Assembly (NCBI GenBank): GCA_947471745.1
Contig: CANJKZ010001237.1
Coordinates: 1,842,001 to 1,906,000, forward strand
Length of the DNA stretch: 64,000 nucleotides
Source: Closterium sp. Naga37s-1
Lineage: Eukaryota; Streptophyta; Zygnematophyceae; Desmidiales; Closteriaceae
Direction of reading: 5' to 3'
Positions 11,290 through 22,414 of the stretch are shown here, one piece after another. The stretch's first letter is position 1. The number at the start of each line of letters is the position of its first letter. Under the pieces are notes generated by a model that was not told the DNA's origin, did not search any database, and saw only the letters and a program-made list of their open reading frames with translations. The position numbers and the translations under genes were made by a program.

Positions 11290-11339
11290 TAAAATTCCTC
11301 GATTACCGTATAAGCCCACCCCCTTGAAAAACATGTTTT
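11290..11339. other. short unassigned spacer
   Basis: It holds TACCGTATAAGCCCACCCCC followed by an A-rich stretch. This resembles the AAGCGCCCCCCCTAAAAA sequence near 10930, so it may be a scrap of a DNA transposon end. Nothing else is visible. Confidence 0.3.
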
Positions 11340-11788
11340 TGTTGGAAACAATCGATCTTAAGCGCCTCTGTCGTGTCGAAACACTAAGGCACAAACGAAG
11401 CGAAGCATATCGAAGCACCGGCGAGTCAACCCTCAGAGGTTGAAAACAACTGTTGGAGGTTACGCGAAAGCCAAAGGTCAGCGACCTTTGACCTCACAGA
11501 GTACAGCACGACAGCAAGGACACACAACTGACTCGCTACAAAGCAGTTGCCCGAGTCGTCACTGTATCGAACCGCAACAGCAACAGTAAAACAGTTATAA
11601 CTGTAACCCTTCATATTCCTTGTACTCTTATATATAATCTTGTATCTCTCCGTTTTAATCAATCTACTTTGCCCTCACATACTAGCGCAAGGTGGTTCAA
11701 CTACTTCATTAAAGCTTCCGCTATTACATCAGTCCTACCCAGAGTTCACCCCTGCAAAGATCCTAAGGGCTATTTTCTCAGCCCAACA
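11340..11788 (+). repeat. Copia-1 5' LTR
   Basis: TG...CA ends; an AT-rich TATATATAA stretch near 11630 may be the promoter TATA element. It is followed directly by the primer binding site. Confidence 0.95.
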
Positions 11789-11846
11789 TGGTATGAGAGC
11801 TATCAGGGGGAATTCAACTATCAAGACACCTACAACATCAACAGGC

Positions 11847-13466
11847 ATGGCTACACAAAAGGAAAGGAGCTCCTCCAACGGCTCCCAGGGCACTACTCCT
11901 ACTCCACCTCCTGCCTCTGGCCTACAGACAGAGGAGGGTACGGCAACAAGACCCAGGGCAACATCCACCGAAACTCCCGCAAACCAAGCCGCGGGCTTCG
12001 ACCCAAGTATGATGGAGAAGTTCTTCTCCTTCATGTCTTTCTACGAGCAACACCAGCAATCGGCACCTGCGCAGTCACACAACAGCAACAACAACGGAGC
12101 AACTCCCATGAGTCTCGACGGCTCATCATACGCACGAGGAAATCAACAGCAGCCTACCTTTGCTCCGTACGAGCGCGGGTCCATTAGCTTTATGCCACAC
12201 CCGCAGCCTTCACCTGGACAAGAAAAGCCACTGGACGCATTACAAGTTCAGTCGCAGTTCGCGCACGTTCTGAAGATGCAGACGTCAAGACCTTTCGATG
12301 GAAATGATTTCTTCACCTGGCCGTTTGAATTCGAGTTAATGATGGAAGGCGCGCAGATACTTGGCTTCTTCGACGGGTCCCTGCCATACCCAACAAACGG
12401 CACACAGTATAAGCAGCAGTACACCTATCAGTCGATGATGGCGTACACGATTCTACTGAGAAACATCACCCCGACTCAACAGCAGAATATACGGTCTTAC
12501 CAGGGTTACGGCAACTCCGCGGAGCTCGCATACAACCACTTGAAGAGCCTGTATCAAGCAACAGACAGCGTAAATCAAAGTCGGTTAATGGCGCAACTGA
12601 CAACGGTCGAAATGAAACCAGGCGAGAAAGGAGTGGCGTATATCAGCCGATGTCGCGAGTTGCGCGACAAGCTTCTTCGATGCGGAGGGTCGATATCTGA
12701 AGACGCCTTCGTGACAGTCATCATTGGCGGCCTCGGTCCTCAATGGCGCGCCACAAAGGCCATTCTTCGAGCCCACGGAAGAATCTCCGAAGCAGCACTC
12801 TGCGCCGAAATCCATGCCGAGCAACAAGACATGGACCTGCAAGAAGAACGACACAAGAAGAAGACATCAGCACCGGAATTTGCATTCCACACTCAGCGAC
12901 GCTACAACAACAACAAACAACAACAACCGAAGCCCGTACCTCCGTTCTGCCACATCTGCAAGACGTCAGGGCACCCGCGCACGCACTGCCCGAATCGACA
13001 ACAGTCAACGCCTTCACAGCGACAGCTTCAACCTTCAAGCAATCAAGTCGCCTCAACACAAGCAAATCCCACGACCCAGATTAAAGCCTCAACGACCTCA
13101 ACAGGACAACCTGCACAAGGAGCAAGGAACATCGTCAGTTGCATGGCAAGACTGAGCGACTCTTGCATCACGGGATCACCACCGTACTACTCACCGGAAG
13201 ACCAACTCGACGACACCACACCTCGCCGCGATTCACTCCAGCCGAATCCGACATACGCAGCCATCGCCCAAAGCGAACCATCCGGAAAGGACACGTGGTT
13301 CTTGGATAGTTGCTGCGGACAACACATGTGTTCTTCAGGACGCTTCGTGCAACGAGAGAACCAACTCCAACGCGAAGTAGTCATCACCGTCGCCAACAAC
13401 GAAAGCCTGCGCACACGACGAGGCCTCGAGAGACAAATGTCATACTACAAATGTCCAAGGTCTTAA
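11847..13466 (+). pseudogene. Copia-1 gag with zinc knuckle and start of protease
   Basis: The start is taken as the first ATG after the primer binding site (MATQKERSSSNG), because the longer open frame begins inside the LTR. A Ser/Thr/Pro/Gln-rich N-terminus is followed by a capsid-like UBN2-type region (FDGNDFFTWPFEFELMMEGA through GLGPQWRATKAIL). Next comes a CCHC zinc knuckle, CHICKTSGHPRTHC, which would package RNA. The frame then enters the protease, WFLDSCCGQHM, where DSCC stands in place of the usual DSGA/DSGC. The frame ends at 13466. The protease continues in the -1 frame (VILQMSKVLIAEGLGYNLLS), so a small indel near 13430 splits the polyprotein. A programmed -1 shift is possible but unusual for copia. 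Confidence 0.9.
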
Positions 13467-14332
13467 TCGCAGAAGGCCTCGGCTACAACTTACTCAGCGT
13501 TAGCCAACTGATGGCTAAAGGTATCCACCTTGAAGCAGACAGCACCACTCAGGAGTTCAAGCTGTACCACGGGAAGGGCGGTCTCTACATCGGAAAGGCG
13601 ATCCTGAAAAATAACGTCTTCGTTCTTGATTTTGTTCCAGATCTCGGCACAGCAGACAGCGACGGCATCGTCACCTTCACTTCCTGGACCCACCCTCCAG
13701 ACCTTGACCCAGACTTCAGCCCCGGCGGCTTCTGGTATTCACACACCATCCCTGAGGCAGAAAGAACAAGGGCGTTAGCAACAATTCAAATAACATCGGC
13801 AGCAACAGAGACAACATCGGCAGCAGCAGAGACAACATCGCCAGCAGCAGAGACAACATCGGCAGCAGCAGAGACAATATCGGCAGCAGCAGAAACAACA
13901 TCGGCAGCAGCAGGAACGTCAACGCCAGTCGCTGGTCCTTCAACGGCACCACTCCTCGTCGACGACACACCACCGACACCCGCGCAACAACTACACCCAG
14001 CACCACGAGAAGTTCATCGCAGCACCAACTTCACCGCCAGCTTCTATTCCAACTCCGATATGTATCGGCGCTCACCCGGACATCGCGCCACCGAAGGAAC
14101 CTGGCACGCAAGAATGGGACATCCAAGCAACACGGTGTTAAACAACACAATAAGAGCAGGCGTGCTCGATAAAGACTCTCTACTCCTAACTGACGGCAGA
14201 GAACTTCAGCGAGCTCGAGGAACATGCTTCACCTGTCCCGAAGCTGACTTACCACATCAACCGTTCGCGTCTCACCACAACCCAAGCGCACCAGCTTACG
14301 CGCCACTCGAGAAGGTGTACAGCGACATCTAG
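13430..14332 (+). pseudogene. Copia-1 protease C-terminus and GAG-pre-integrase
   Basis: It continues the protease with GYNLLSVSQLMAKGIHLE, typical of copia. A Thr/Ser/Ala insert made of about seven 18-bp repeats (ETTSAA-type, 13786-13920) follows. The pre-integrase block reads GTWHARMGHPSNTVLNN and CFTCPEADLPHQPFAS. The frame stops at TAG 14330-14332, in VYSDI-stop-YNLKPG, where a Trp codon would fit. Integrase resumes in the same frame directly afterwards, so this is a single nonsense change. Confidence 0.88.
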
Positions 14333-15862
14333 TACAACCTCAAGCCTGGACAAAACGCGTACAACTACACCTTCATCGACGCCGCCACACGATACGTCTG
14401 GCATCTAAACCTTCCGAGCAAAGACATGGCCTTCGAAGCCTTCGTCGCGTGGCTCCCAGTAGCAGAGCGAGAATCGGGTGTCAAACTGAAGAGCTTCCAG
14501 TCAGACGGGGGAGGAGAATACACCTCACAAAGGTTCAAGCAGTACTTGGCTGAAAGAGGAATCAAGCGGCTCATCTCCCTTCCCTACGCCCATCAACAAC
14601 AAGGAGTAGCAGAGAGGATGAACAGGACCCTCCAGAACACCATGCGCAAGCTGCTACGTGGCATGCACCTGCCCAACCACCAGTGGCCCGAAGCAATGGA
14701 CCACGCCGTCATGCTACACAACTTGCTCTCGTCATCATCGCTCCCGAAAAACGCATCACCGCACCTGCTGTGGACAGGAAAGCAGGGCAGCACGAAAATG
14801 TTAAGAGTCTTCGTCTGCATGGTACAGTACCGGCCCCCATCTGCACGAGCCGGCCGATTCTCTCAACGCGCACAGTGGGGGCTACACCTGGGCATTGAAA
14901 AGCATTACAACGCATGGAAAATTTTCGACGTCGAGACAAAAGAGACAGTGGCAGCACGTGACGTCATTTTCTACGAAAACCTCACCCTCCGGTATTACCT
15001 TGCCAACTTGCAAGAAGAAAACCCCGATCGCTCCGCTGGTTTTCAAGGCACCCGAGCCTTCGCCTCGGCAGACGACGAAGCTGACTGGGACGAGCAGAAC
15101 GTGGAAGGAGCCTCGGAAGAAGCCGGACCCCTCCCCTACTGCTCCGTCGACGTGCCAATGGACGACGAAAACCCACGCGAATGCATCAACGCCGACGCCT
15201 ATTACCATTTCGCTGACAACGGTTACGTTACACCTGCACAAGTCAACACCGACGAAGCAGAACGCGTAGGACCTAATTTCGCACCTGATCCAGAAGCGGG
15301 AGACGAAGCAGTTTATCCCGAGGACACTTCACTCCCCCGCTACACACAGAGTGGACTCCAAATCTTTGGTCTCGTCACCGCAGTTCACGGCGCAGCCATT
15401 CCTAAAAAGCATGCGACAGTTCAACAGGCTCTGGGGGGGGGACATAAGGAAAAATGGTGCGAAGCCATGGACAGGGAGCTAAAGGCGCTGGAGGAACGCA
15501 ACACCTGGAAGGTCGTCCCTATCGGCGTAGCACGTAACAAAACAGTACTCACCGGAAAATGGGTCTTCCGTGTGAAGACAAAGGCTGACGGCACCATCGA
15601 CAAGTTTAAAGCTCGCTGGGTCGTACGCGGCTTCGACCAAGAACACGGACGCGAATTCACCGAAACATTCGCTCCGGTCAGTCGACACACTTCACTCCGA
15701 ATCCTCCTCGCGATCGCCGCCATGAAGAAGAAGAAGCTGCGACAAATCGACGTCGCGAACGCATTCCTCTACGCACCTGTTGACGCAGAAATCTTCGTCA
15801 AATTACCGCACGGCTCCAACGGTGAGCCCAATCAAGTCTGTCAGCTGCTGAAGTCTCTCTAA
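14333..15862 (+). pseudogene. Copia-1 integrase core and N-terminal reverse transcriptase
   Basis: The integrase catalytic residues are visible: YTFIDAATRYVW (Asp), FQSDGGGEYTS (Asp) and HQQQGVAERMNRT (Glu). An acidic linker of about 130 residues leads to RT: WCEAMDRELKALEERNTW, VLTGKWVFRVKTKADGT, FKARWVVRGFDQEHG, TFAPVSRHTSLRILLA and VANAFLYAP. The frame ends at 15862 after LLKSL. An extra T there shifts the continuing NGIKQAPRLW block into the next frame. Confidence 0.92.
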
Positions 15863-17009
15863 CGGCATCAAGCAAGCTCCACGGCTATGGCAACAATACC
15901 TGCACGCTCGCCTCATTCGCATCGGCTTCAAACAACTACCGCATGATCAGGGCATGTACCGGCTCACGAAGAACACCGACTACATCCTGTTAATCGTCTA
16001 CGTAGACGATCTACTCTACATCGGCTCGACCGACGGCATCACAACCTGGTTCGAAGGGGAGCTACAGAAGGACCTCACGCTCACGGTCTCATCTACCGTC
16101 ACACAGTACCTCGGTCTCAACATCCGAGAAGAGGAAGACGTGATCCACCTCAGTGCCGCAAAATACGCAGACACCATCGCCAAGCGCTTCGCACTCACAC
16201 CGACCGCCATCTCCACACCGTACCGCTACACGACAGGAAGCAGCAAGGGAAGCTCCGCTCTACTTAAGCCCGCCGGCATACGCGACTACCAGAGGAAACT
16301 GGGATGCCTCCTTTTCGCAGCTGTCACCTGCCGCCCGGACCTATCGTATTCTGCAAGTCAGCTCGCCACCTACCTCAAGAGGCCTGAAGCGGAACATCTA
16401 GCAGAACTCGACCGCGCTCTTCACTACCTCGTCAGCACCCCGACGATCGGCCTAACTTACTACAAGAACGCAACTACACCGCCTAAGTTAATCGGCTACG
16501 TCGACGCCGATCACGCTGGCGACTCCGACAACAGGCGCTCCCGCACTGGTTACATCTACCGCCTCGAACCTATCGGACCTATCTCATGGCAGTCGAGCAA
16601 GCAGGAATTAATCGCCCTCTCGTCAGCTGAAGCGGAATATATTGCACTTTGTTCAGCCACCAAGGAAGGACTTTACCTTCGCGAACTGCTGGAAGAAGCG
16701 AAGCTGGCTCAGTTACCCAGCTTCACTCTGTTCTGCGACAACCAGTCGGCAATTCGCATCGCCAACAAGAACGGCTTCGCGAATAGGACGAAACACATCG
16801 CCCTGCGATATTTCTTCGTGAAGGACGAGATCGAGAAAGGAAGGCTCGAGCTATCATACTGCCCCACGTCCGAGATGGCAGCTGACTACTTGACCAAGAA
16901 ACTCGGAAAGCAGAAGTTCGAGTACTGCATGCTGCTGACTGGACAGAGCCACGTCACCAGCAGCGACACTCCAGAAGTGAAGGGGAGTGTTGGAAACAAT
17001 CGATCTTAA
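15863..17009 (+). pseudogene. Copia-1 C-terminal reverse transcriptase and RNase H
   Basis: After the frameshift the sequence reads GIKQAPRLWQQYL and the catalytic LLIVYVDDLLYIG. LGLNIREEEDVIHLSAAKY and the RNase H domain follow (GYVDADHAGDSDNRRSRTGY, SAEAEYIALC, FCDNQSAIRIA, NRTKHIALRYFFVKDEI, DYLTKKLG). All the usual copia RNase H blocks are present. The stop lies just inside the 3' LTR. The domain is complete in sequence but is separated from the rest by the frameshift at about 15856. Confidence 0.93.
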
Positions 17010-17436
17010 GCGCCTCTGTCGTGTCGAAACACTAAGGCACAAACGAAGCAAAGCATATCGAAGCACCGGCGAGTCAACCCTCAGAGGTTGAAAACAACTG
17101 TTGGAGGTTACGCGAAAGCCAAAGGTCAGCGACCTTTGACCTGACAGAGTACAGCGCGACAGCAAGGACACACAACTGACTCGCTACAGAGCAGTTGCCC
17201 GAGTCGTCACTGTATCGAACCGCAACAGCAACAGTAAAACAGTTATAACTGTAACCCTTCATATTCCTTGTACTCTTATATATAATCTTGTATCTCTCTG
17301 TTTTAATCAATCTACTTTGCCCTCACATACCAGCGCAAGGTGGTTCAACTACTTCATTAAAGCTTCCGCTATTACATCAGTCCTACCCAGAGTTCACCCC
17401 TGCAAAGATCCTAAGGGCTATTTTCTCAGCCCAACA
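16988..17436 (+). repeat. Copia-1 3' LTR
   Basis: It is nearly identical to the 5' LTR, which indicates a recent insertion. Confidence 0.95.
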
Positions 17437-19858
17437 CAAAAAACCTTTGGAGCTGGTCCACATGGGGCCGGTGCCAGTTCAGGAGCACAAGGGGGAGCGG
17501 TATGTTCTGACCATAGTGGATGATTGGAGCAGACTCATGACCACACTGCCTTCACGATACGGGATGATTGGCTGCCATTCGTGGAGAAGCAAGCGTAGTG
17601 TGTGGTGAAGCAGATTAGGACAGATCGGGGTGGTGAGCTCCTTGGAGATGAGATGACGGCTTTGAAGAAGCAGGGCATCCTGAGGGAGCTGACCATGGCT
17701 TACACCCCATAGTTTAACGGTATAGCAGAACGGGCGAACCGGACCATTCTAGAGACACCTAGGGCGCTGCTCATATAGTCTGGTTTGGGGAACTCCAAGT
17801 AGACCCATGTTGTCCGCCATGCTACCTTGGCTAGAAACAGGGTAGTCACAAAGGCTGGTGATGACTCCTGGGTGCTGTTGGAGAGGTCCCTTGGGAGGAA
17901 GCCGCCGGTGGACATGCTGCGGGTGTTCGGTTGCATGGCAGTCGTCCACGTCCCCAAAGTCTACCGAAGTAAGTTGGGGGCGGGTGCAATCCGGTATGTG
18001 CATTTGGGTTGGCTGCTGAGAGCAAGGGATGGCTGATGTGGGAACCACGCAAGGGTGTGTTGTTTGACAGCAGGGATGTGAAATTTGTTGAGGGCCTGAT
18101 GTTTGGGAGGAGGGAGAGGGAGGCACTTGCAGAGGTTGGTGATGGAGAGAGGGTACAGGAGGTACCTGCGGGTGGAGGAGATGGTGTAGAGACTAGCGGT
18201 AGCACTAGTGGAGCTGCTGAATCTGAGGGAGGAGAGCATCAGCAGGGCAAAGCTAAGGTTCCTTCACTACCTCCAAGGAGGAAGCCGAAGGGCGTTATTG
18301 TGAGGGGATGGGAGACACCCGTCTCCACGCCAGGTTGTACCCGTATGGCAACAATGAAGCTGGCTGCAGGATCTAATGTAGCAGAGCAGTAGCTTGGGAA
18401 TGAGGAGGCCATGCTGATTCTGCCTCATGGTTATGACCCGGATGAGGAGGACCAGCGTGCAAGTGGGTGCTGAGGATCAAGACCGGTGACAAAGCGCAAG
18501 TCACCATCTACAAAAGTAGGCTGGTGGCCAAGGGGTTTCAGCAGAAGGAAAAGGACAACAATGAGATATTTGCTCCCACTACCAAACCCCCTACCCTCGG
18601 TGTGCTGTTGGCAGATGCAGCCGTTAGTGGGAAATACATAATTCAGATGGAAAAATCAACGACATTCCTCTACGTGATTTTAGAGGAGGAGGTGTACATG
18701 ACGCAGCCACCGGTTATGAGGATGGTACGGGCGGGGTGTGCAAGCTCAACAAATCAATCTACGGCTTGAAGCAAGCGCCACGCTGCTGGTACCAGAAGTT
18801 GACAGCTTCTCCAGAGTAGATGGGATTCGGGACCAGAAGCTGTGATGAGAGCCTCTTTCTCAAGGGGGAGAAGGAGACGCTGGTGATGTTTCTTTACTAC
18901 GTTGACGACATTCTTCTCTTCAGCAGCAGCCTGAAGGAGATCCAGAATGTGCAGCAGCAGTTGATGGAGAAATTCATGTGCAAGACCCTTGGGGAGGTAA
19001 AGTACTACCTCGAGATGCACGTGGAGAGAGATATGAATCACAGATGGTTGAAGCTGCACCAAGAGAAGTTCATCAAGCAGCTGGGGGAGAAGTATGATAT
19101 TAGGAATGAGCGCAAGGTTGCAACTCCCCTGCCAGCTGAGTTCTTGTGAAGGCTGCTGAAGATGAAGGGGTTGAAGCCGAGGAGCAGCAGCATTTTCAGT
19201 CCTTGGTGGGCAGCCTCTTGTACGCAGTTGTTCTCACGAGGCCCGGCATCTCATTCTCGGTTGGTCAGCTGGTCAGGGTGGTGCAGAATCCATCTGAGGA
19301 GCAGTTGGATGCAGCTGAGCGCGTGGTGAGGTACCTAAACTCGCATCCTAGCATTGCATTTCAACCACATCTGCACAGGTGAAGCAGAAAGGGGTTGAGG
19401 TGCCTGAAGAAGGCAAGCTCTTTCTCACTTGCTTTGCCGATGCTACTTGGGCTTCAAAGGTGGAGGATCTCTTATCTGTGGGAGGATACATCTGCCTGGT
19501 TGGGGGAGGACCTGTTAGTTGGAGGTCCAAGAAGAAAACGGAGACCGCACTTTCCTTGGTGGAGTCCGAGTGCATGGCGATATTCCATGGGGTGAAGGAG
19601 GTGACTTGGCTAAGGTGGCTTTTGGAGGAGATTGGCCAGGAGCAGAAGGTTTCCATGCCGCTGTTTTGTGATAGCAAGGGGGGACTTGGAATGGCCAGGA
19701 ACGCTGTGCTTCATGGGCTGAACAAACACATGCGTATCAAGTGGCACTGGCTGCGTAAGGAGCTGAAGAGGGGGACGGTGAATCCGATCTACATCAAGAC
19801 TCACCAGCAGCCAGCAGACTTCCTCACCAAGAGGCTTGCGGATGAGCATCTTTAGTGT
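17437..19858 (+). pseudogene. Copia-D: decayed copia integrase-RT-RNase H remnant
   Basis: Beginning abruptly at the Copia-1 LTR, it reads PLELVHMGPVPVQEHKGERY, TIVDDWSR, RTDRGGELLGDEM and FNGIAERANRTI (integrase). RT follows (YKSRLVAKGFQQKEK, SIYGLKQAPRCWYQK, LYYVDDILLFSSS), then RNase H (CFADATWASKVE, VSWRSKKKTETALS, FCDSKGGLGMARN, PADFLTKRLADEHL). It is broken by at least six stops or frame changes. It is a third copia lineage: closer to conventional plant copia sequences, lower in GC and without Gly/Ala linkers. The gag/protease half is missing. Confidence 0.9.
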
Positions 19859-20625
19859 TGTGCGCGCATGAGTGGAATGATCATGAACTAGTATGGAATG
19901 ATTGGGATGCAGTCGGCAGGCTGAGTGTGTTGGGTGCAATTCCACTATGCACGACAACCTGTCGTCTGTTTTGTACGAGTATGCGTGTGCGAATGCATCT
20001 TCTTGTAAATGGTATGTTCGTGTGTTTGTTTTCTTGTGCAATTTTCGCTTGATGCATTTGCAGGTACTAGGGTAGTGTGAGCTTCGGCGCAACATTGTAC
20101 ATGCGCTATGAACAGTGCAAGCAGAAAGGAAGAGCTCGCAAAGGAACCCAAGATGGAAGCTATGCAGTTCGGTTAAATTGATTGCGCACATTCAATTATC
20201 TACAGCTCTAAATTGTACTATTTTGTTTGGTTAACTATACTTTAAGAAGGGCAGGCACTATAGGGGTACAAATAGTTGAAGGTTGGATGTTGTTTGTCTG
20301 TATCTGCATGCTACAAGTTCAGGGGAAACCAACGGAACCAGATTTTGGCTGGTTGGGCAAGGGCGCAAGGCAAATTGACATATTTTAAAGCTCTTGGAGC
20401 GAGCTTCGATATAGGAAATTCGCAACTTAATTTGATCGACAGTCTATATGGCACGTTGCGCGACGTTCAAGGTGCTCTTGCTGTGTTGGCTAAGTCCCTC
20501 TTGATCCCTCTCTCTACAAACTCGGACTCGAGGATAAGGGCTGGTCTTGTACCAAGCATCCAGGGACCATTGAAGGTGACCCCGAGGAGAGGTTTTAAAA
20601 TGGATAACGTCTTAATAGTTTGAGT
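19859..20625 (+). other. non-coding stretch, probably LTR-derived
   Basis: No credible gene. The text starting TGTTGTGCGCGC directly after the RNase H stop could be the 3' LTR of Copia-D. Downstream sequence running into TTAATAGTTTGAGT continues, across the TRIM-2 insertion, into TTATTACGCCC and a primer binding site at 22298. The right part is therefore probably the end of another element's 5' LTR. I could not fix the boundaries. Confidence 0.4.
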
Positions 20626-20758
20626 TGATAAAGTTTAGAAGAAAGAAGAGCAGAAGAGGGGTTGCACTAGCAAGAATGGGGATACAAATAGCAAACCCTA
20701 GAAGGGTTGTACTCGCTATAGAGCACCCCACTACAGGCTAGAGCATAATATTCTGACA
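20626..20758 (-). repeat. TRIM-2 3' LTR
   Basis: Identical by eye to the copy at 22135, and adjacent to the polypurine tract. Confidence 0.92.
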
Positions 20759-21513
20759 CACCCCCATAGCCAAAGTGGGGTGTAATCAGCAGAGCAAGCA
20801 AAGCAGGACAAGCTCAGGGTGGATCACAATGTCACCACACATTCTGAGCACAAGTTCAAGAAGCAATAGTTTAGAGTTAACAATTATGAGCAAAGCTAGT
20901 GGTAGTCACAACGGGCAAGTGAGGAGGAGGAGAGAGAGTGAGAGGAGAGGAGATAGGAGGCGACGGCTGAAGCTGCAGACACACGGGCAACAGGAGGCAG
21001 ACTGGCACAGCGGCTACCGGACTAAGCGCCCGGACTACAGGAGTAACAGGCCCCGCGGCTAAAGTAGCGGCAGACGAGCAACGGACCCACGGGCGGCTGG
21101 CACAGCTGGCTACGACTGGGCTACCGGACGAAGTCCCCGGAATACAGGTGCTGCTGGCGACACGACGGCAACCTCCATGCAGCTTCCCCAAACGGTCTCA
21201 CCCCCCCCGACACACACCCGCTGCTACACCGCTAGCTCCACTCCCACGCACCCCCCTTAAACCCTAAACCCCAGTCTCCCACACAACCACCCCCTAGCAC
21301 CACTCCATCGGCTCCCACACACCCACCCCCCTCAGCGGCAGCTGCAGCAGTGGGAGACGGAGGAGGAGGAGGAGCAGGGGATACCACACACCCGCCACCC
21401 CCATACTCGCCCCTCCCGTCGCCTGTCGAGGCGACCGGAGGGGGCCGCGTGCGGCCCCCGAAGGAGCCGCGACGGGCGACGGGAAAAGGGGATTCCCGAA
21501 GGAGGGGGAGGGG

Positions 21514-21550
<37 letters not shown>

Positions 21551-22134
21551 GGCGGGGCCGGGGCCGGGGCCGGGGCCGCAGGCGGGGCCGGGGCCGGGGC
21601 CGGGGCGCACGCGGGGCGTCGGGGCCGGGGCCGCAGGCGGGGACGGGGCCGGGGCGTACGCGGGGCGTCGGGGCCGGGGCCGCAGGCGGGGACGGGGCCG
21701 GGGCGTACGCGGGGCGTCGGGGCCGGGGCCGCAGGCGGGGACGGGGCCGGGGCGTACGCGGGGCGTCGGGGCCGGGGCCGCAGGCGGGGACGGGGCCGGG
21801 GCCGGGGGCGGTGCGCCGCGACGGGTCCCCGTCGCCCATCGCGACGGGTCCCCGTCGCCCGTCGCGACGCCACCAGAGGGCGACGCGGCGAACGACGGGG
21901 CATAAGCCCGCCGCGCGCCTCGGGGCGCACAGCGGGCAGAGAACCGCCGCGCCTCGGGGCGCACGGCGGGCAGAAAACCGCCGCGCGCCTCGGGGCGCAC
22001 GGCGGGAAGAAAAAGTGCCGCACGCCAGGGGGCGTGCGGCTCAGCGAGTAGTGAAAGGTAGTTGCAGCGGAAGCGAGGAGGTGGTAAGTCCACCCACAGG
22101 ATCGATCCAAGAGGATCGACCTGCTCTGATAGCA

Positions 22135-22267
22135 TGATAAAGTTTAGAAGAAAGAAGAGCAGAAGAGGGGTTGCACTAGCAAGAATGGGGATACAAATAG
22201 CAAACCCTAGAAGGGTTGTACTCGCTATAGAGCACCCCACTACAGGCTAGAGCATAATATTCTGACA
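22135..22267 (-). repeat. TRIM-2 5' LTR
   Basis: Abuts the primer binding site on its inner side and the TGAGT target duplication on its outer side. Confidence 0.92.
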
Positions 22268-22272
22268 TGAGT

Positions 22273-22414
22273 TTATTACGCCCTTACACCAACAAGCTGG
22301 TATCAGAGCTGCGTTATAGTGATCTTCGTTATAGGTAGCTATTGCGGGAAAGGATTCGGCAGCAGCTAGTGAATCTTCAGCCCAAGATCGAAGCGGTAGC
22401 CAAGGTTCTGGTGT
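22273..22414 (+). other. end of a host LTR with primer binding site
   Basis: TGGTATCAGAGC at 22298-22309 is a perfect plant-type initiator-tRNA-Met primer site. With TRIM-2 removed, the sequence to its left continues through 20620. This implies an otherwise unrecognised LTR element that TRIM-2 interrupted. Downstream sequence runs into the tandem array with no gag frame. Confidence 0.55.

Larger units (their letters stand above)
11340..17436 (+). mobile_element. Copia-1: full-length Ty1/copia retrotransposon
   Basis: Two 449-bp LTRs (11340-11788 and 16988-17436, TGTTGGAAAC to CCCAACA) differ at about six positions by eye. The primer binding site TGGTATGAGAGC starts at 11789. A purine-rich tract (GTGAAGGGGAG) abuts the 3' LTR. 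The interior encodes gag, protease, integrase, RT and RNase H in copia order. Its codon use and GC content are lower than the Gly/Ala-rich copia family nearby, so it is a different lineage. Three lesions break the polyprotein. The 5-bp flanks (GTTTT and CAAAA) do not match as a target duplication. Confidence 0.95.
20626..22267 (-). mobile_element. TRIM-2: complete miniature LTR element with TSD
   Basis: Two 133-bp LTRs (20626-20758 and 22135-22267) look identical and have TG...CA ends. The element reads on the minus strand: the primer binding site TGCTATCAGAGC lies just inside the right LTR (about 22123-22134). The polypurine tract (CTATGGGGGTG on the minus strand) lies just inside the left LTR. 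A 5-bp target duplication TGAGT flanks it (20621-20625 and 22268-22272). The interior has no gene. It holds a long G run (21510-21549) and about four 49-bp units of the GCGGGGCGTCGGGGCC type (about 21608-21800). The long frames visible here are GC-rich artefacts. Confidence 0.92.

Noticed and set aside
19945..20191. Small frames downstream of Copia-D
   Set aside because: Short, without motifs, and inside probable LTR-derived sequence.
21232..22240. Long Pro/Arg/Ala frames inside TRIM-2
   Set aside because: They come from GC-rich tandem repeats in a gene-less element flanked by LTRs; no domain and several overlapping frames on both strands.
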